This document shows positions 1-12,265 of a DNA stretch of 64,000 nt, piece by piece. Made by a program: the position numbers and the translations under genes. The notes beneath the pieces were generated by a model. That model was not told the DNA's origin. It did not search any database and saw only the letters and a program-made list of their open reading frames with translations. Location: positions 845,001-909,000 of the forward strand of contig LSRY02000023.1 of the NCBI GenBank assembly GCA_001643675.2, in the 5' to 3' direction. The DNA comes from Monocercomonoides exilis. Its lineage: Eukaryota > Preaxostyla > Oxymonadida > Polymastigidae. Every line of letters starts with the position of its first letter. Positions within the stretch are counted from its first letter, which is position 1.

Positions 1-35
1 TCATAACTTCCTCGTTTATGCTCTGAAAAAATATG

Positions 36-2005
36 TATGGGTATTTTTTTTTTGAAAAGTCACAAAATATTAATTGATCTGAAAATCAGATCACAAATGA
101 TCAAAAAATGTTGATCATTCCGTTACCATCATTTATTGCTGAATATTGTTCTATTGAGTTTTGTCACCCTATCCCTGTATATCACGTTTTAATAAAACAA
201 ATTTCAAATATTCCTTTCACTGTTATATCATATTTATGTTTTTAAATATATTTTTCTTGTTTTTTGAAGCAACTGAACTATTTGTTCATATTTCTTTGTT
301 TTCATTTCAACTGTTCAAGTCTACGTTTTGATTTTGCGAATGGAGACTTCTTTTTTAATATGTTCTTATGCAGAAAGACAAATAGATTTTTTCTTGCTTT
401 AATTTGAGTATTTTGAAAAGAAATTATTAAATAAGAAAATTTCATCGATACTGTCCTCATTGAATTGAAAGAAATTAAAAAAGTTGTTGACATAGAGAAA
501 TTTATAGTTTTATAATAAACAAATAATTGACAACTGCAATTTCTTGCATTTAATGTCCTTTTATAAAAAATCCAAAAAAGAAATGGTATATCAAGTCTTG
601 AATCAAATCATGAATCATATCTTTAATAGCTACCAATTACTCATTTGCTTTTTTACTCATCTTTATCTTCATATTTTAACTCAACTTTTTAAAAAACCCT
701 GTTCCATCTATTTTCATCGCTCGAGAACTGCGAGCTTTTGTTGCTGGTTGACCATTCTGAAATAAATGAAAATGTTGTGTTTGCATAACCATTAGAGCTG
801 CCTGCAGAAGTGGTGGGGTATCTGAAAAATCTTCTTGTTACAGGAGAAGCGCAGCAGTCCTCTCTTCGCTCAAGGCCTTTGTCTTTTTCTTCTTTATCTT
901 TAATTCGGATGAGTGGAAAAAAAGTGGAGAAGGCTAAAGGTCATAAGCCAATCATCTTCATTTGCATCGACAGTTGATACTTCGGAGGCATCGGTGGTAG
1001 CTGCGTTTTTCACGTCATCAGCGATGGACAACATCAAGAGGAGGTTGCGGATTGTTGTGGTTAAGGCTGTTGGGATGTGTGCAATGCACATGTCGCTGTT
1101 GCGGCAGTCGCTGCGGAAATATGTCACATGGCTTGCTTTCCTTCACTAGCAGAATCATCACAAAAGAAGATGTGGAGCAAACATATCTTGATGGTGACGG
1201 ATCTGAATGCATTCCTTTTGATATACATTCTATTTGATCCGTTGCTGCTGCCGTCCGCGATAGCGCGGCTGGTGCAGCGATTGCCGCAGTCTAGGCGAGT
1301 GGTGACGAAGTTGGAGGACGAAGTGATAAGGCGGATGGTTGTTCTATGAAGGACAGAGGAGAGAGCGGAGAGGGTGCCGGAAGTGGCGTGGCTGAGAAAT
1401 GATGATGTGGTTCTGTCTCTGTATGTGCTCGATGAGCGATAAGAGGTGAAGGAGAAGGAGAAGAAGAAGGAGGAGACGGAAGGAGAGACAGATAAGAAAC
1501 TTCAGGAGTTCAACATGCTGCTGCAGAAGATCCGGGACGACGAGCGGATCTCGAAGCGGGCGAACGGGCTGGTAGAGCAGCTGCAGCAGAATGACAAGAT
1601 CAAAGGATGCGAGAGAGGAAGATCCTGGAGCTGAGCGAGAAGCACATCGCAGAGGTGAAGGAGCTGCAGGAGCAGCTGGTGGCGATGAAGGAGAAGGCTG
1701 AGCTGATTTGTGTGAGAATTGAGAAGTGAAGAAGTTCTGTGCTCAGCAAAGAGGAGTTGTGAGTGTGGATGGCAAGCATTGACTGGTGGTTTGGGGTTTA
1801 CACTTTTCATATCTTCTTCGTTGTCGTCTGCGGGAGGTGGGGAGGTTCAGTCTTTGGCTTTGTTGATTCTGTAGTTGGGGCTGTGTGAAAAGAGTCAAGA
1901 GAAGATTGTAGCGAGCTTTGAATGTGACGGCACTGTAATGCTTGAGCCAGACCCGACGGGAAAGAGGTTGTTGTGAAAGTGGGGAGCGGGATGAGTGTTG
2001 TGGGA
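36..2005 (+). repeat. Left arm of large inverted repeat
   Basis: Reverse complement of 5690-7659, near identity over about 1.97 kb with mirror coordinates throughout. The outermost 200 bases are slightly more diverged than the middle of the arm (for example around 120-230 against 7470-7580). The inner edge is near 2005, where the match falls quickly from almost complete to weak. Confidence 0.85.
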
Positions 2006-3004
2006 AGAAGACAACGGCGTGTGGAAAGAGTATCGACTAAGGTGGAAGTTAGGGAAAGAGATCTGGAGTCAGAGAAAGATATGAAAAGAAAGGTTGTGTC
2101 GAAAGTGCAGGAAAGGATAATACAAATGAAGAACGGGCTGTTCAATTGATGAATGAGAGCTGCGGACGGAGGTTGTGCAATAAAAACAGGAGCAGAAGAA
2201 AAAGAAGGAGTTAAATGAAGAGACAGATAAGCAACTGACTGAAAAGGCGAAGAAGCTGAAAGAGAAGATGGAATGAGGGAACTTTTGTGGGAGAAGGAAG
2301 GTCAGCAAAAGGAAAATGTTGCCGGTCCAGTGCCTTTGGTGGAGTCTTCTTAGATGGAGCGGATGACAAGCACAGAATTTGAATCAACGGAACATGTGGC
2401 GCACGAAACTGTGTTTGAGCTTTTGATTCCGATCACGTTGCAGTCGTCCGTGCAGATGAAGCGTTTGTTGAAGCCGCAGAAGAGAGGGCTGAAATCGTCG
2501 CTGGTGTTGAAGCTGACGTAGATTCTGGGGATATTCGGAGACACGTACGCAACAGACTTGGGAGAGGGCAGCGCTGTGTTTGTGAGAGTGGTGGTTCCGA
2601 GGAAGTAGTTTGGGGATTATGTATTCATGAGGCTGAGGGAGAAGCACGCAGCGCAGAAGAAGAGCGAGGCAGTGATATCAAAGATGATTTTCGTTGTGGA
2701 GCCGTTACAAAATGACTTTGCAGATGTGTTGTTAAAGAAGATTGTGCAGGAGGAGTGCAAAGGAGACAAGTTGTGGTTTTCATGACAACTTCAAAGTCTA
2801 TTTGATTGTTTTCAGTTGAAGCCACTTGCAGAAGAGAGCCAGATCTTCTTGATGACATTGTACAGGATGTTTCGGAAGTTAATCAATACAGTGGTTAAAG
2901 AGTCTTCGGAGAAGAAAATTGAGATGTTGTTTTTGGGGAGTTTGAGGGATTTTATTCGGAGAAGGGAGAGGCAGACTCGTCTGTGTTTCTGGGGTTTCTG
3001 TTGA
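905..3004 (+). pseudogene. Decayed coiled-coil protein gene, left copy
   Basis: Plus-strand frames read as protein in pieces broken by stops and frameshifts: a hydrophobic helical stretch (1077-1349), then a charged Glu/Lys/Gln-rich coiled coil (1446-1740, containing KKLQEFNMLLQKIRDDE), then another helical piece (2816-3004, containing FLMTLYRMFRKLI). G+C is clearly higher than in the flanks, as expected of former coding DNA. At least four frame changes or stops separate the pieces, so no full product is possible. I do not recognise the family; helical-repeat plus coiled coil is all that can be said. Some breaks could be introns, but no GT-AG pair restores a long frame. Confidence 0.4.
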
Positions 3005-4095
3005 ATAACACCTGAGCAGAAAAAAAGATGAAAAAAAGGAGGCGGTAGTGGCGCTGCACGATGAGATTCGTTGATGCGATTCATTGACTTTTCATCATCA
3101 TCATCACACGAAGCTTGGTGAGGGATAACGTATTCGAGGCAAGAGTCTTTTTCGTGTGAGCGCATTCCGCAGATACCACACGCGCTGTTGCTGCGGATCT
3201 TTCGGGATGAGTATATGCTGTCTGGATACTGTTTGCCATCATTTACTTCGTTGCTATAGGCGTGTCATCGCAATAACTTCTTCACGCTGTTCCTGAAACA
3301 TCAGGATATATTTAATTCCTCCGAGATTTGAGCATATCTGTATCCACCTGAAAAAAGGACGGTTTAGAAGAAAGTTAGCCTGCATTTTGCGCTGCTGAAG
3401 ATGGCTCTGAATGGCCAGGGGCTGGTGATTTCGGTGGCATCAACAGGGGCAAGCGTAGGGGCAGGGGTGGAGGTTGTTCAGAAACGGAAGATGGAGTCTA
3501 TGCAGCTGGCTGTGTGGAAGAAAGAAGGGTAGCGGTCACTGTTGTAGATGATTGGGTTTGTTGTGGAGCTGGTGGGGCAGCGGCTGAAAAGAACGAGGTG
3601 GAAATAGCGATCAGCTTTGTGTTGCTGCTGTGTGATTGGTAGTTTGTGGAGCTGTGTCACAAGGCTATAGAACGGCGGAGGGAGATAGGAAGAGTCAATA
3701 TATTGTCAAGAATCATCAACTTCCTCTTCCTTCTTCTTCTCCTCCTTTTCCTTCTTATTTTTTATTATTCATTTAGAAATAAGCAAAAAGAAGACAAAAC
3801 ATTTTCAATGTTGACAATATATTTGTTTCTTTCAAAGAATGGTTTGAAAGAAAATGAATGCAAAAAGAAACAGGATATGGAAGGAGAATGAGGTTAGTTG
3901 ATGAAGCAAAATTAAATTTTGAAGAAAAATTGAGAATACAAAAATCGATAAATAAAGAATAAAAGAGAAAGAGGAGAAAGATGGGTAAAAGGAAAAAGAA
4001 GAATAGAAGTAGAAGAATACGAAAAGGAGGATGTCAATGCCAATGAAGAACATGGCAATACTTTGCTATTAACTCCCTCCTCTACGCTACCGTCT

Positions 4096-6795
4096 TTAGA
4101 AACTGCACCAATCACTGCCCATCCCCCGAAGGAAGATCAGAGCAGATCGCCTTTTTTTGAGTCGTTCCTCCACAGCTTCAGCCACAACAGCATTCCCAGC
4201 AGCCGCACAATGTGGAACAACGTCAACAGCCCATCTTTCTTCTCTTTCACCAACTGTACAATCTACACATGTTGCTTCAGCCCAAACCATTCCCGCTTCA
4301 CCTTCAATACTGTAAAAAGCTCTCGATTTAAGTTGTTCAGCGCATCTCACTGTCTTCACAATTTCATTATTCAAAGACTGCAGATGAGGATTTCGCAGAT
4401 CAGCTTCATCACAAACATCCGGAAGCTGCTTCTGTTCGGAAGTTGTTCAGTAAAAACGATGGAAACACAAATATTTCGGTATTTCTCTTTTCAGACTTTA
4501 TTCCCACAAACAACAAAAAACACTATCATCTTTTCTCCGATACAACTTCAAACACCGTCAAGATGTAATGAAAACTGCATTTCACCTCAAATTTACTTTT
4601 TCCGCACAAATTCCCCAAATAGCCACATCCCTGCAAAGTCCTTCCGAAACAGCTCTTCCCAAAACATCCTCGCCAACCACACCACCTCTTTCTTCAATTT
4701 CTACGAGAATTTCTCCCCCAATCATATATGAATAAAGTCCACATGGACCTGCCTTAGAAGCACCACGCCTTCCCACCAAGCGCCGAAGCAGCTCAAATCT
4801 ACCAACATCTTCCTCTATATATTCCCTGGATCTTCGACAGCGTCCACGCCAGCTTCTGTTTAAGTCCTGTATTCAGCAGCATTAGCAGCATCTGCATCGG
4901 AATAGACGACCTCCACATTGGTGGCAACCGAAGCACATACACCATTTCGTATGCCACATACCTCAGCGACCCTGATACTGAGCTCATTAGCCGCTCCCTC
5001 TCCATCGATCCAGCAGGCAAAGACACCCTGCCCACCCCAGACAACCCTGCCCCCGATTCGCCAAGTGAAGTAACAGGCAACTCCGACTCTTTGTGGTCTT
5101 TGCAGTCTGTCGTCTGCTCAAAAAGCATGTGCAGTCGTCGCGCTACAATCATCTTCACTTCCCCTTTATTGACCTCTATTTGCGTTGCAGCTAGAATCAA
5201 ATTCTCCCGTTCTCTCTTCGGATCCTCGTGCGGCAACAGCGCAATCCCATGCAGCACGCTCGCTTATTTTTCATCTGCCTTTTCACCCTCCTCTGCTTTT
5301 TCGTATATTATGCCTTAACTTCCGTTCTTCCTCCTCATGCCATCCCTGCCTCTCACATCTTTCTTCTCTGTCCTGCCTTCTCTGCCCACCAAAGTTACCC
5401 CCACCCAACCTTCTCCTCCCGCTGCTTCACCCACCCAACCAGGCGCTGCACCATCTTTTCATACGACACCTTCATTATCTTTTAATCCTGCTCTTTTGTG
5501 CAGGTGCCATCCACTGATTATCAATCGCCTCCTCGAATAGCGCCTTCTGTTTTCAGATCGACTGCTCCTGCGCTTTCGAAAGCACCATCAGCATCTTCAT
5601 TTCCTTCTCCATCTTGTTTCTCTTCTGCCACACATTTGTACCCCCCAATTCTCCATACAGAAACTCTCTCCTCCACAGCTATTTGCTTCTCCCACAACAC
5701 TCATCCCGCTCCCCACTTTCACAACAACCTCTTTCCCGTCGGGTCTGGCTCAAGCATTACAGTGCCGTCACATTCAAAGCTCGCTACAATCTTCTCTTGA
5801 CTCTTTTCACACAGCCCCAACTACAGAATCAACAAAGCCAAAGACTGAACCTCCCCACCTCCCGCAGACGACAACGAAGAAGATATGAAAAGTGTAAACC
5901 TCAAACCACCAGTCAATGCTTGCCATCCACACTCACAACTCCTCTTTGCTGAGCACAGAACTTCTTCACTTCTCAATTCTCACACAAATCAGCTCAGCCT
6001 TCTCCTTCATCGCCACCAGCTGCTCCTGCAGCTCCTTCACCTCTGCGATGTGCTTCTCGCTCAGCTCCAGGATCTTCCTCTCTCGCATCCTTTGATCTTG
6101 TCATTCTGCTGCAGCTGCTCTACCAGCCCGTTCGCCCGCTTCGAGATCCGCTCGTCGTCCCGGATCTTCTGCAGCAGCATGTTGAACTCCTGAAGTTTCT
6201 TATCTGTCTCTCCTTCCGTCTCCTCCTTCTTCTTCTCCTTCTCCTTCACCTCTTATCGCTCATCGAGCACATACAGAGACAGAACCACATCATCATTTCT
6301 CAGCCACGCCACTTCCGGCACCCTCTCCGCTCTCTCCTCTGTCCTTCATAGAACAACCATCCGCCTTATCACTTCGTCCTCCAACTTCGTCACCACTCGC
6401 CTAGACTGCGGCAATCGCTGCACCAGCCGCGCTATCGCGGACGGCAGCAGCAACGGATCAAATAGAATGTATATCAAAAGGAATGCATTCAGATCCGTCA
6501 CCATCAAGATATGTTTGCTCCACATCTTCTTTTGTGATGATTCTGCTAGTGAAGGAAAGCAAGCCATGTGACATATTTCCGCAGCGACTGCCGCAACAGC
6601 GACATGTGCATTGCACACATCCCAACAGCCTTAACCACAACAATCCGCAACCTCCTCTTGATGTTGTCCATCGCTGATGACGTGAAAAACGCAGCTACCA
6701 CCGATGCCTCCGAAGTATCAACTGTCGATGCAAATGAAGATGATTGGCTTATGACCTTTAGCCTTCTCCACTTTTTTTCCACTCATCCGAATTAA
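4096..6795 (-). pseudogene. Decayed coiled-coil protein gene, right copy
   Basis: Mirror counterpart of the left copy on the minus strand: coiled-coil frame at 6061-6249, helical frame at 6346-6618, then further pieces at 4799-5257 (152 codons), 4582-4779 and 4096-4374 that have no close match in the left copy because the centre of the palindrome has diverged. The 4799-5257 piece has the look of α-helical repeat sequence with many Leu and Met. Stops separate all pieces. The two copies point towards each other across the centre near 3847, which suggests an inverted duplication of one gene followed by decay. Confidence 0.4.
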
Positions 6796-7659
6796 AGATA
6801 AAGAAGAAAAAGACAAAGGCCTTGAGCGAAGAGAGGACTGCTGCGCTTCTCCTGTAACAAGAAGATTTTTCAGATACCCCACCACTTCTGCAGGCAGCTC
6901 TAATGGTTATGCAAACACAACATTTTCATTTATTTCAGAATGGTCAACCAGCAACAAAAGCTCGCAGTTCTCGAGCGATGAAAATAGATGGAACAGGGTT
7001 TTTTAAAAAGTTGAGTTAAAATATGAAGATAAAGATGAGTAAAAAAGCAAATGAGTAATTGGTAGCTATTAAAGATATGATTCATGATTTGATTCAAGAC
7101 TTGATATACCATTTCTTTTTTGGATTTTTTATAAAAGGACATTAAATGCAAGAAATTGCAGTTGTCAATTATTTGTTTATTATAAAACTATAAATTTCTC
7201 TATGTCAACAACTTTTTTAATTTCTTTCAATTCAATGAGGACAGTATCGATGAAATTTTCTTATTTAATAATTTCTTTTCAAAATACTCAAATTAAAGCA
7301 AGAAAAAATCTATTTGTCTTTCTGCATAAGAACATATTAAAAAAGAAGTCTCCATTCGCAAAATCAAAACGTAGACTTGAACAGTTGAAATGAAAACAAA
7401 GAAATATGAACAAATAGTTCAGTTGCTTCAAAAAACAAGAAAAATATATTTAAAAACATAAATATGATATAACAGTGAAAGGAATATTTGAAATCTATTT
7501 TATTTAAACGCAATATTTGGGGATAGGGTGGCAAAACTCAATAGAATAACATTCAGCAATATATTATGGTAACGGATTTGATCAACATTTTCTGATCATT
7601 TGTGATCTGATTTTCAGATCAATTATTATTTTGTGACTTTTCAAAAAAAAATACCCATA
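5690..7659 (-). repeat. Right arm of large inverted repeat
   Basis: Mirror copy of 36-2005. The 102-codon frame at 5885-6193 differs from its partner at 1502-1810 by a single residue (Leu for Pro), which gives an idea of the identity between the arms. The flank outside, after CCCATA at 7659, is unrelated to the left flank. Confidence 0.85.
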
Positions 7660-9339
7660 TCGAAATCTCGGAGAAATAGAATTTTGAGTTTCTTCGAGAT
7701 TTCAAAAATTATTTATTCTGAGCACAAATGAAGATGTTTTGAAAGTCTCTTTCATCAAATGAGTTTGTATTGATGAGGTATATTCGAGATTATTTTTGAA
7801 ATCCTAACTTTTTTCGGGTCGCTGATAATCTTGAAAATTTCAAGAAATAGAAAATAAAATTTTCATTGATATGTTTTATGCATCTCAATTGTCTCGAAAG
7901 AAAATATTTGTTGTGAAAGAAATATGAGATGTTTTTGATTGGAGTTTTCACTTTTCTGTGATCATCAACTGGCATTCAAAGTGAATATTTTAGCCGAAAT
8001 TTTTCATTTGATAAATTATGATATCAAAAATAATCACCCATATTTTGAGGAAAATTATCTGAATTATTCCTCTTGCAGTTATTGTGAAATCGATCTTGTT
8101 CTGTATTTGATGAGACATCTGTATCCTTTTCAAATGAATAAAGCGGGGATTCAAAAAAACGCATATTTATTCGTGTTATCAGCTGTTTGAAAGATGGATT
8201 CATTCGTAATACAAAAACAGCTGTTTTTCTTGAGAAAATATTTATCCGGTTTTAAAACCCAGTATTTTTTTCCAAAAACAGAAAATTCATCTGAAATGTT
8301 TATTTTGTTTCAAATTTCTGGAAAGTGAAAGCCACATATTTTGATGAAATTTCTATTCGTGCTCAAGAAATATAACTGGATTGGAAATTATTAGGGTGGT
8401 TGACCTATTTGTTCATTTTTTATCCGGACAAAAATTTTTTAATAAAAATATTTCAACAAATTTTTAATATTAATTTACAGCAATTGGCACAGTTGTATAT
8501 TGACGCACATGACTTCTGTTCATATACAAAATTTTATTGGCGGTGTTGCATATTTTTTGAAATGAATAATTTTTATTTTTGAAAATCCGACTTTTGATGA
8601 ATTTTTCTATTTTAATAAAACGATTTGGTTCATCTTTTGCACACACAACCTATTTTTTCCATGATATAAGCAATTATGGTTATTTTTTATGCAAGCAATT
8701 TGCTCGTTTGGACTGAATAGAAATTTGTCATTTTTGAAAAATCATTGTCAATGGGTCACCTTAAAAAATATTTTTCATGAAAAGAAGGAGCATCTAACTG
8801 AAATCAACACTTGAAGTTATAAATATGACAGTAATATATAATTTCCATAAAGTTATAATTAAAAATGATTCAACATGGATTTCATAAGCATAATTTGTAT
8901 TTAATTTTTACGATTATTAATGTTCAATTCTCATTTGAACAGTTACATGAAATAATAAATAACTTTTCAAAAAAACTCAACACAAAAATAACAATAAAAT
9001 AAAAGATAATTTAACATTGAAAAAAACACCAATCAATAAAAAATAAAATGAAAAGACTCCAAAGTCAAACAGGAAGCAAGATTAACAAATATTCTTCAAA
9101 AATATACATTTATTCTTTTCCATCATTTTCTTCTTTTTTTCTATTACTTTTTTTTTTTGCATTGGAAATGGAATCGTTCTTTACAACATTTCATTCATTT
9201 TCAAATGCTGCTGTTGCTTCTTCATTCATGTTTATATCCCTTGAAGCTCATTTTTTTCAATTAAAGTCATTGTCATTCACCTTCTCAATGCTGAACAAGA
9301 ACATCTTGTTTCAAATTCTTCACAACAAGTCAGATAACA
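7660..9339. other. AT-rich spacer with a solitary transposon end
   Basis: No convincing gene. Short open frames at 7939-8190, 8400-8582 and 9048-9407 have low-complexity or AT-driven composition and no recognisable product. At 8392 there is TAGGGTGGTTGACC and shortly after it TTTTTTATCCGGACA, which matches the end of the element at 9340 apart from an insertion of about 18 bases. No matching inverted end was found nearby, so it looks like a one-ended relic. Confidence 0.5.
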
Positions 9340-10341
9340 TAGGGTGGTTTTTTATCCGGACATTTTTTTTAATCCGGACATTTTTTTTTATTGGCGTATC
9401 TCACTAAATAAAAACAAAAAACAAAAAAAGCATGTTGCATCAGGTTTGAGCACGTATTAAATGTTCATACAAAAAAATTTTTTTGTCAATTTTTGTTTTT
9501 GATGAAGATCTTGAGAATTTTTAATTTATTTTTGATCATTTGTTTTGCTCGTTTTTTATCGACTCTCTTTTTCTGTCAGTTTTTAGCTACTGGACCATGA
9601 ATCATTCATAATTATGTTTAATAATTTCAAATCTTTTTTGTTTTTACTTATTTTTTCACGAGTTTTTCGCATTTCATTGTTTTTGAAGAAAATTATAAAA
9701 ATCTGAAAATAATGAGCTACACAATATTTATTCGATGTTTTTAGTGAGGTTCATGAAAAGATAACTACTTGCAGTAAATATGCACCACGTGAAATTTTTA
9801 TAAAATGTTGCTGCTTTAGCAGTGCAAATATATTTATCATTATGACAAAATTGCTCATTTTGTTCTTGATTTAATAAAATATGACAAATAATTTCGATTT
9901 GCAATGTATTTTAATACAATTTGCATTATATTTTGGAATTATTTTTAAAAGAACAAAAAACAGAAGATTAAATATGAGTTTTTTATAATTTTCTTCAAAA
10001 ACAATGAAATGCGAAAAACTCGTGAAAAAATAAGTAAAAACAAAAAAGATTTGAAATTATTAAACATAATTATGAATGATTCATGGTCCAGTAGCTAAAA
10101 ACTGACAGAAAAAGAGAGTCGATAAAAAACGAGCAAAACAAATGATCAAAAATAAATTAAAAATTCTCAAGATCTTCATCAAAAACAAAAATTGACAAAA
10201 AAATTTTTTTGTATGAACATTTAATACGTGCTCAAACCTGATGCAACATGCTTTTTTTGTTTTTTGTTTTTATTTAGTGAGATACGCCAATAAAAAAAAT
10301 ATCCGGATTAAAAAAAATGTCCGGATAAAAAAACCACCCTA
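9340..10341. mobile_element. 1.0 kb palindromic MITE with TA duplication
   Basis: Begins TAGGGTGGTTTTTTATCC and ends with the exact complement; TA stands at both edges (9340-9341 and 10340-10341). The arms are nearly perfect for about 360 bases (9342-9700 against 9981-10339), and ATCCGGACATTTTTT is repeated twice at each end. The ~280-base middle is AT-rich without a frame. This is the structure of a non-autonomous Tc1/mariner-type element or foldback MITE; the near-perfect arms indicate recent activity or constant pairing-driven repair. No transposase is inside. Confidence 0.85.
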
Positions 10342-10354
10342 CTGAAAAACCTCA

Positions 10355-12087
10355 TTATAATTGTTTCTTCTTTATTCCCCTTCTTTCTTCTCGCTCAATT
10401 TCCACCATCATCATCGATATCAAAGAAAGGATTGGATTTTCAATCAGTATTTCTTTTTCTTCTGTTCTTTGATGGAGAGACCACATCCTTTCAAAATGCT
10501 TCAAATAAATAAATGCACTCAAAGTGAGCTGATAAAATAAGAAATGAGTGAAAGACATTGTGAGGATAAAAATTAATGAGATTTCAGACTGTGATTTGTT
10601 TGTCTTCATCATTTCTTGTGATTTTTTTTCCTTCCTCAATCAGAATGAGCTGTGAATAGGGTGCAAATTTTATCTTGACCTCAAAAATTTATCTCAACCC
10701 TTTTTTTTGAAACTTATTTTTGCTTTTATAATTTGTTAAAAGGCTAAAAATAAAAACAAAATAAATAAACTTCTTGATATTTTTGTTTTTCAGAATTCTA
10801 TTGAAAAAAATTTTGAAATTTTTATTTTCAAAAAACTATTTTTATTTTTTATAATTTTAGGACACAGATCAAAGACTTGCTGGCTGTGAAACCAATATTT
10901 CATTCTGAACGTTTTAAGCCACAGCATCAGCATTCCACGTTCCTATATTTCTATTTTAACTTATTTTTAACATTTTCAATTTAATTTTTGACCTTTTTTT
11001 CTCATTTCACTGTTTTTACTTAAAACACGATTTTTTATATAAACAAGTGTTTGTGTCAAATTTTATAAAAATGAAAAAATTACACAAAGTCTTAATTATC
11101 GTTCATTTGTATTAAGCATTGAAATGAAAAGGAACTTTTCAAAAATATAAACTAAAAAGCAAGTATATATGATTTTTTTGATATTTTGATTACTAAACAT
11201 ATACAAACAAATAATTATTTCAACATACAAGAATCGTTTTATTTTAATATTTTTTAATAAAACATTTCATTCAATTCAAAAACAAACGAATACATATCCC
11301 AGAAATCGTGTTTTTTAAAGAAATGAATGAAATGAGAAAAAGTGTTAAAAAAACAAGTTGAGAAAGTTAAAAACAAGTTCAACTTATTAAAAATAAACGA
11401 TGCATTATGATATGAAAGCTTAAAGCTTCTGACAAAAAATATTCGCTGGAAAAGAAGCAAGTCAATGATCAAAACATAAAATTATTATAATCCTCGATCT
11501 TTTTGTAAAAAATGAAATATTGAAAAAAAAAATACAGAATAAGGAAATAAAAACATTTCAAACATTTCTGGTTATTTTTTATTAATCGCAGGCTTGTATA
11601 AAGCTAAAAGCATGGCAAAAAAGAAAAAGGTCTAGATAAAGAAAAAAGGTCAAGATAAAATTATAGCCCTATTTCATTTTGAGATTACCGTTTGAAGATC
11701 AACAGAAGAAGGAGAAAGAAATTCGTTTCTGGCTGAGAAGCTGCAAAAAAACAAGCCAATGAACAAGAGAAACCCTTATTTTCTTGCCATTCATGTTTAT
11801 CCCATGAAATCCAACATTTATTTGTGAGGTTTTGATTTCCCTTCTTCATTCAATGAGATGAGATAGAAAGCTGGAAAACAAGGGAAGATGTTGAAGAACA
11901 TAAAACTTCCCCAAAGAGAAGAGATAATGCTGCGACTGAAGATGAATGATCTTGTGATTATTGATTTTTTTGGTTGAAACTTCAGGAAGAATGTGTAATT
12001 TGAGGGAGAGTTTTGAAGAAGGAAAGAAGAAGAAGAAAGTGAAGAAAATGAAGAAGTTGTTGAAGTTTTCTTTTTTTGCTGCTTCAT
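10355..12087 (-). CDS. Possible multi-pass membrane protein gene split by a transposon
   Basis: Two minus-strand frames flank the 10657-11671 element: 11818-12087 (Ser/Lys-rich start, then a hydrophobic stretch with SLWGSFMFFNIFPCFPAFYL) and 10355-10639 (hydrophobic FILTMSFTHFLFYQLTLSAF, then a charged tail EIEREERRGIKKKQL before TAA). Between them lies a third hydrophobic piece near 11672-11780 that ends at a possible GT donor next to the element, and a CAG acceptor lies on its other side, so the element may sit inside an intron. The family is not recognised and the splicing is a guess. It could equally be a dead gene. Confidence 0.25.
10657..11671. mobile_element. 1.0 kb TA-flanked non-autonomous DNA element, copy 1
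   Basis: Starts TAGGGTGCAAATTTTATC and ends with GATAAAATTATAGCCCTA, giving short inverted ends of the form TAGGG...TTATCTTGACC with TA at both edges. A second copy of the same length lies in opposite orientation at 49025-50037. The interior has no coding frame. It contains GATCAAAGACTTGCT (10867), a core also found in the 33.4 kb palindrome and in the second copy. Confidence 0.8.
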
Positions 12088-12265
12088 TTCATCAAAATGA
12101 AGTCGGATGAAAAATAAAAATAAAAATTAAAATAAAATAATAATCCTCAAATGATGGATTGTTTTCGATTTTGTGAAATGAGAAAAAAGAAAAAGAAAAA
12201 GAAAAAGAAATTGAAATAGAAAAAGAAAAAGAATTAATATGAGTCACAAAATTCAAGGTGTTTCC
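12088..12265. repeat. A-rich simple sequence
   Basis: Runs of AAAAAG and AAATAAAAT units between 12110 and 12240 (for example 12182-12235, AAAAAG-like repeats). No gene seen. Confidence 0.6.

Larger units (their letters stand above)
36..7659. mobile_element. 7.6 kb TA-flanked palindromic element with ~2 kb outer arms
   Basis: The two halves are reverse complements about a centre near 3847. Open frames of 63, 73, 75, 78, 90 and 102 codons on one side recur on the opposite strand at mirror positions (coordinates sum to 7695), identical or with one residue changed. The match begins at TATGGGTATTTTTT at 36 and ends at its complement at 7659, so each end carries TA outside GGG-type ends, as in Tc1/mariner-like target duplications. 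There is no indel imbalance across the outer 2 kb. Inward of about 2005 and 5690 the arms can be aligned only weakly. No transposase is recognised inside. It could be a composite or foldback transposon, or an inverted duplication of a host locus; both remain open. Confidence 0.75.

Noticed and set aside
4063-4731. 222-codon plus-strand frame in the palindrome centre
   Set aside because: Composition rich in Ser, Phe, Pro and Asn as in antisense translation; the minus-strand frames there look more protein-like.
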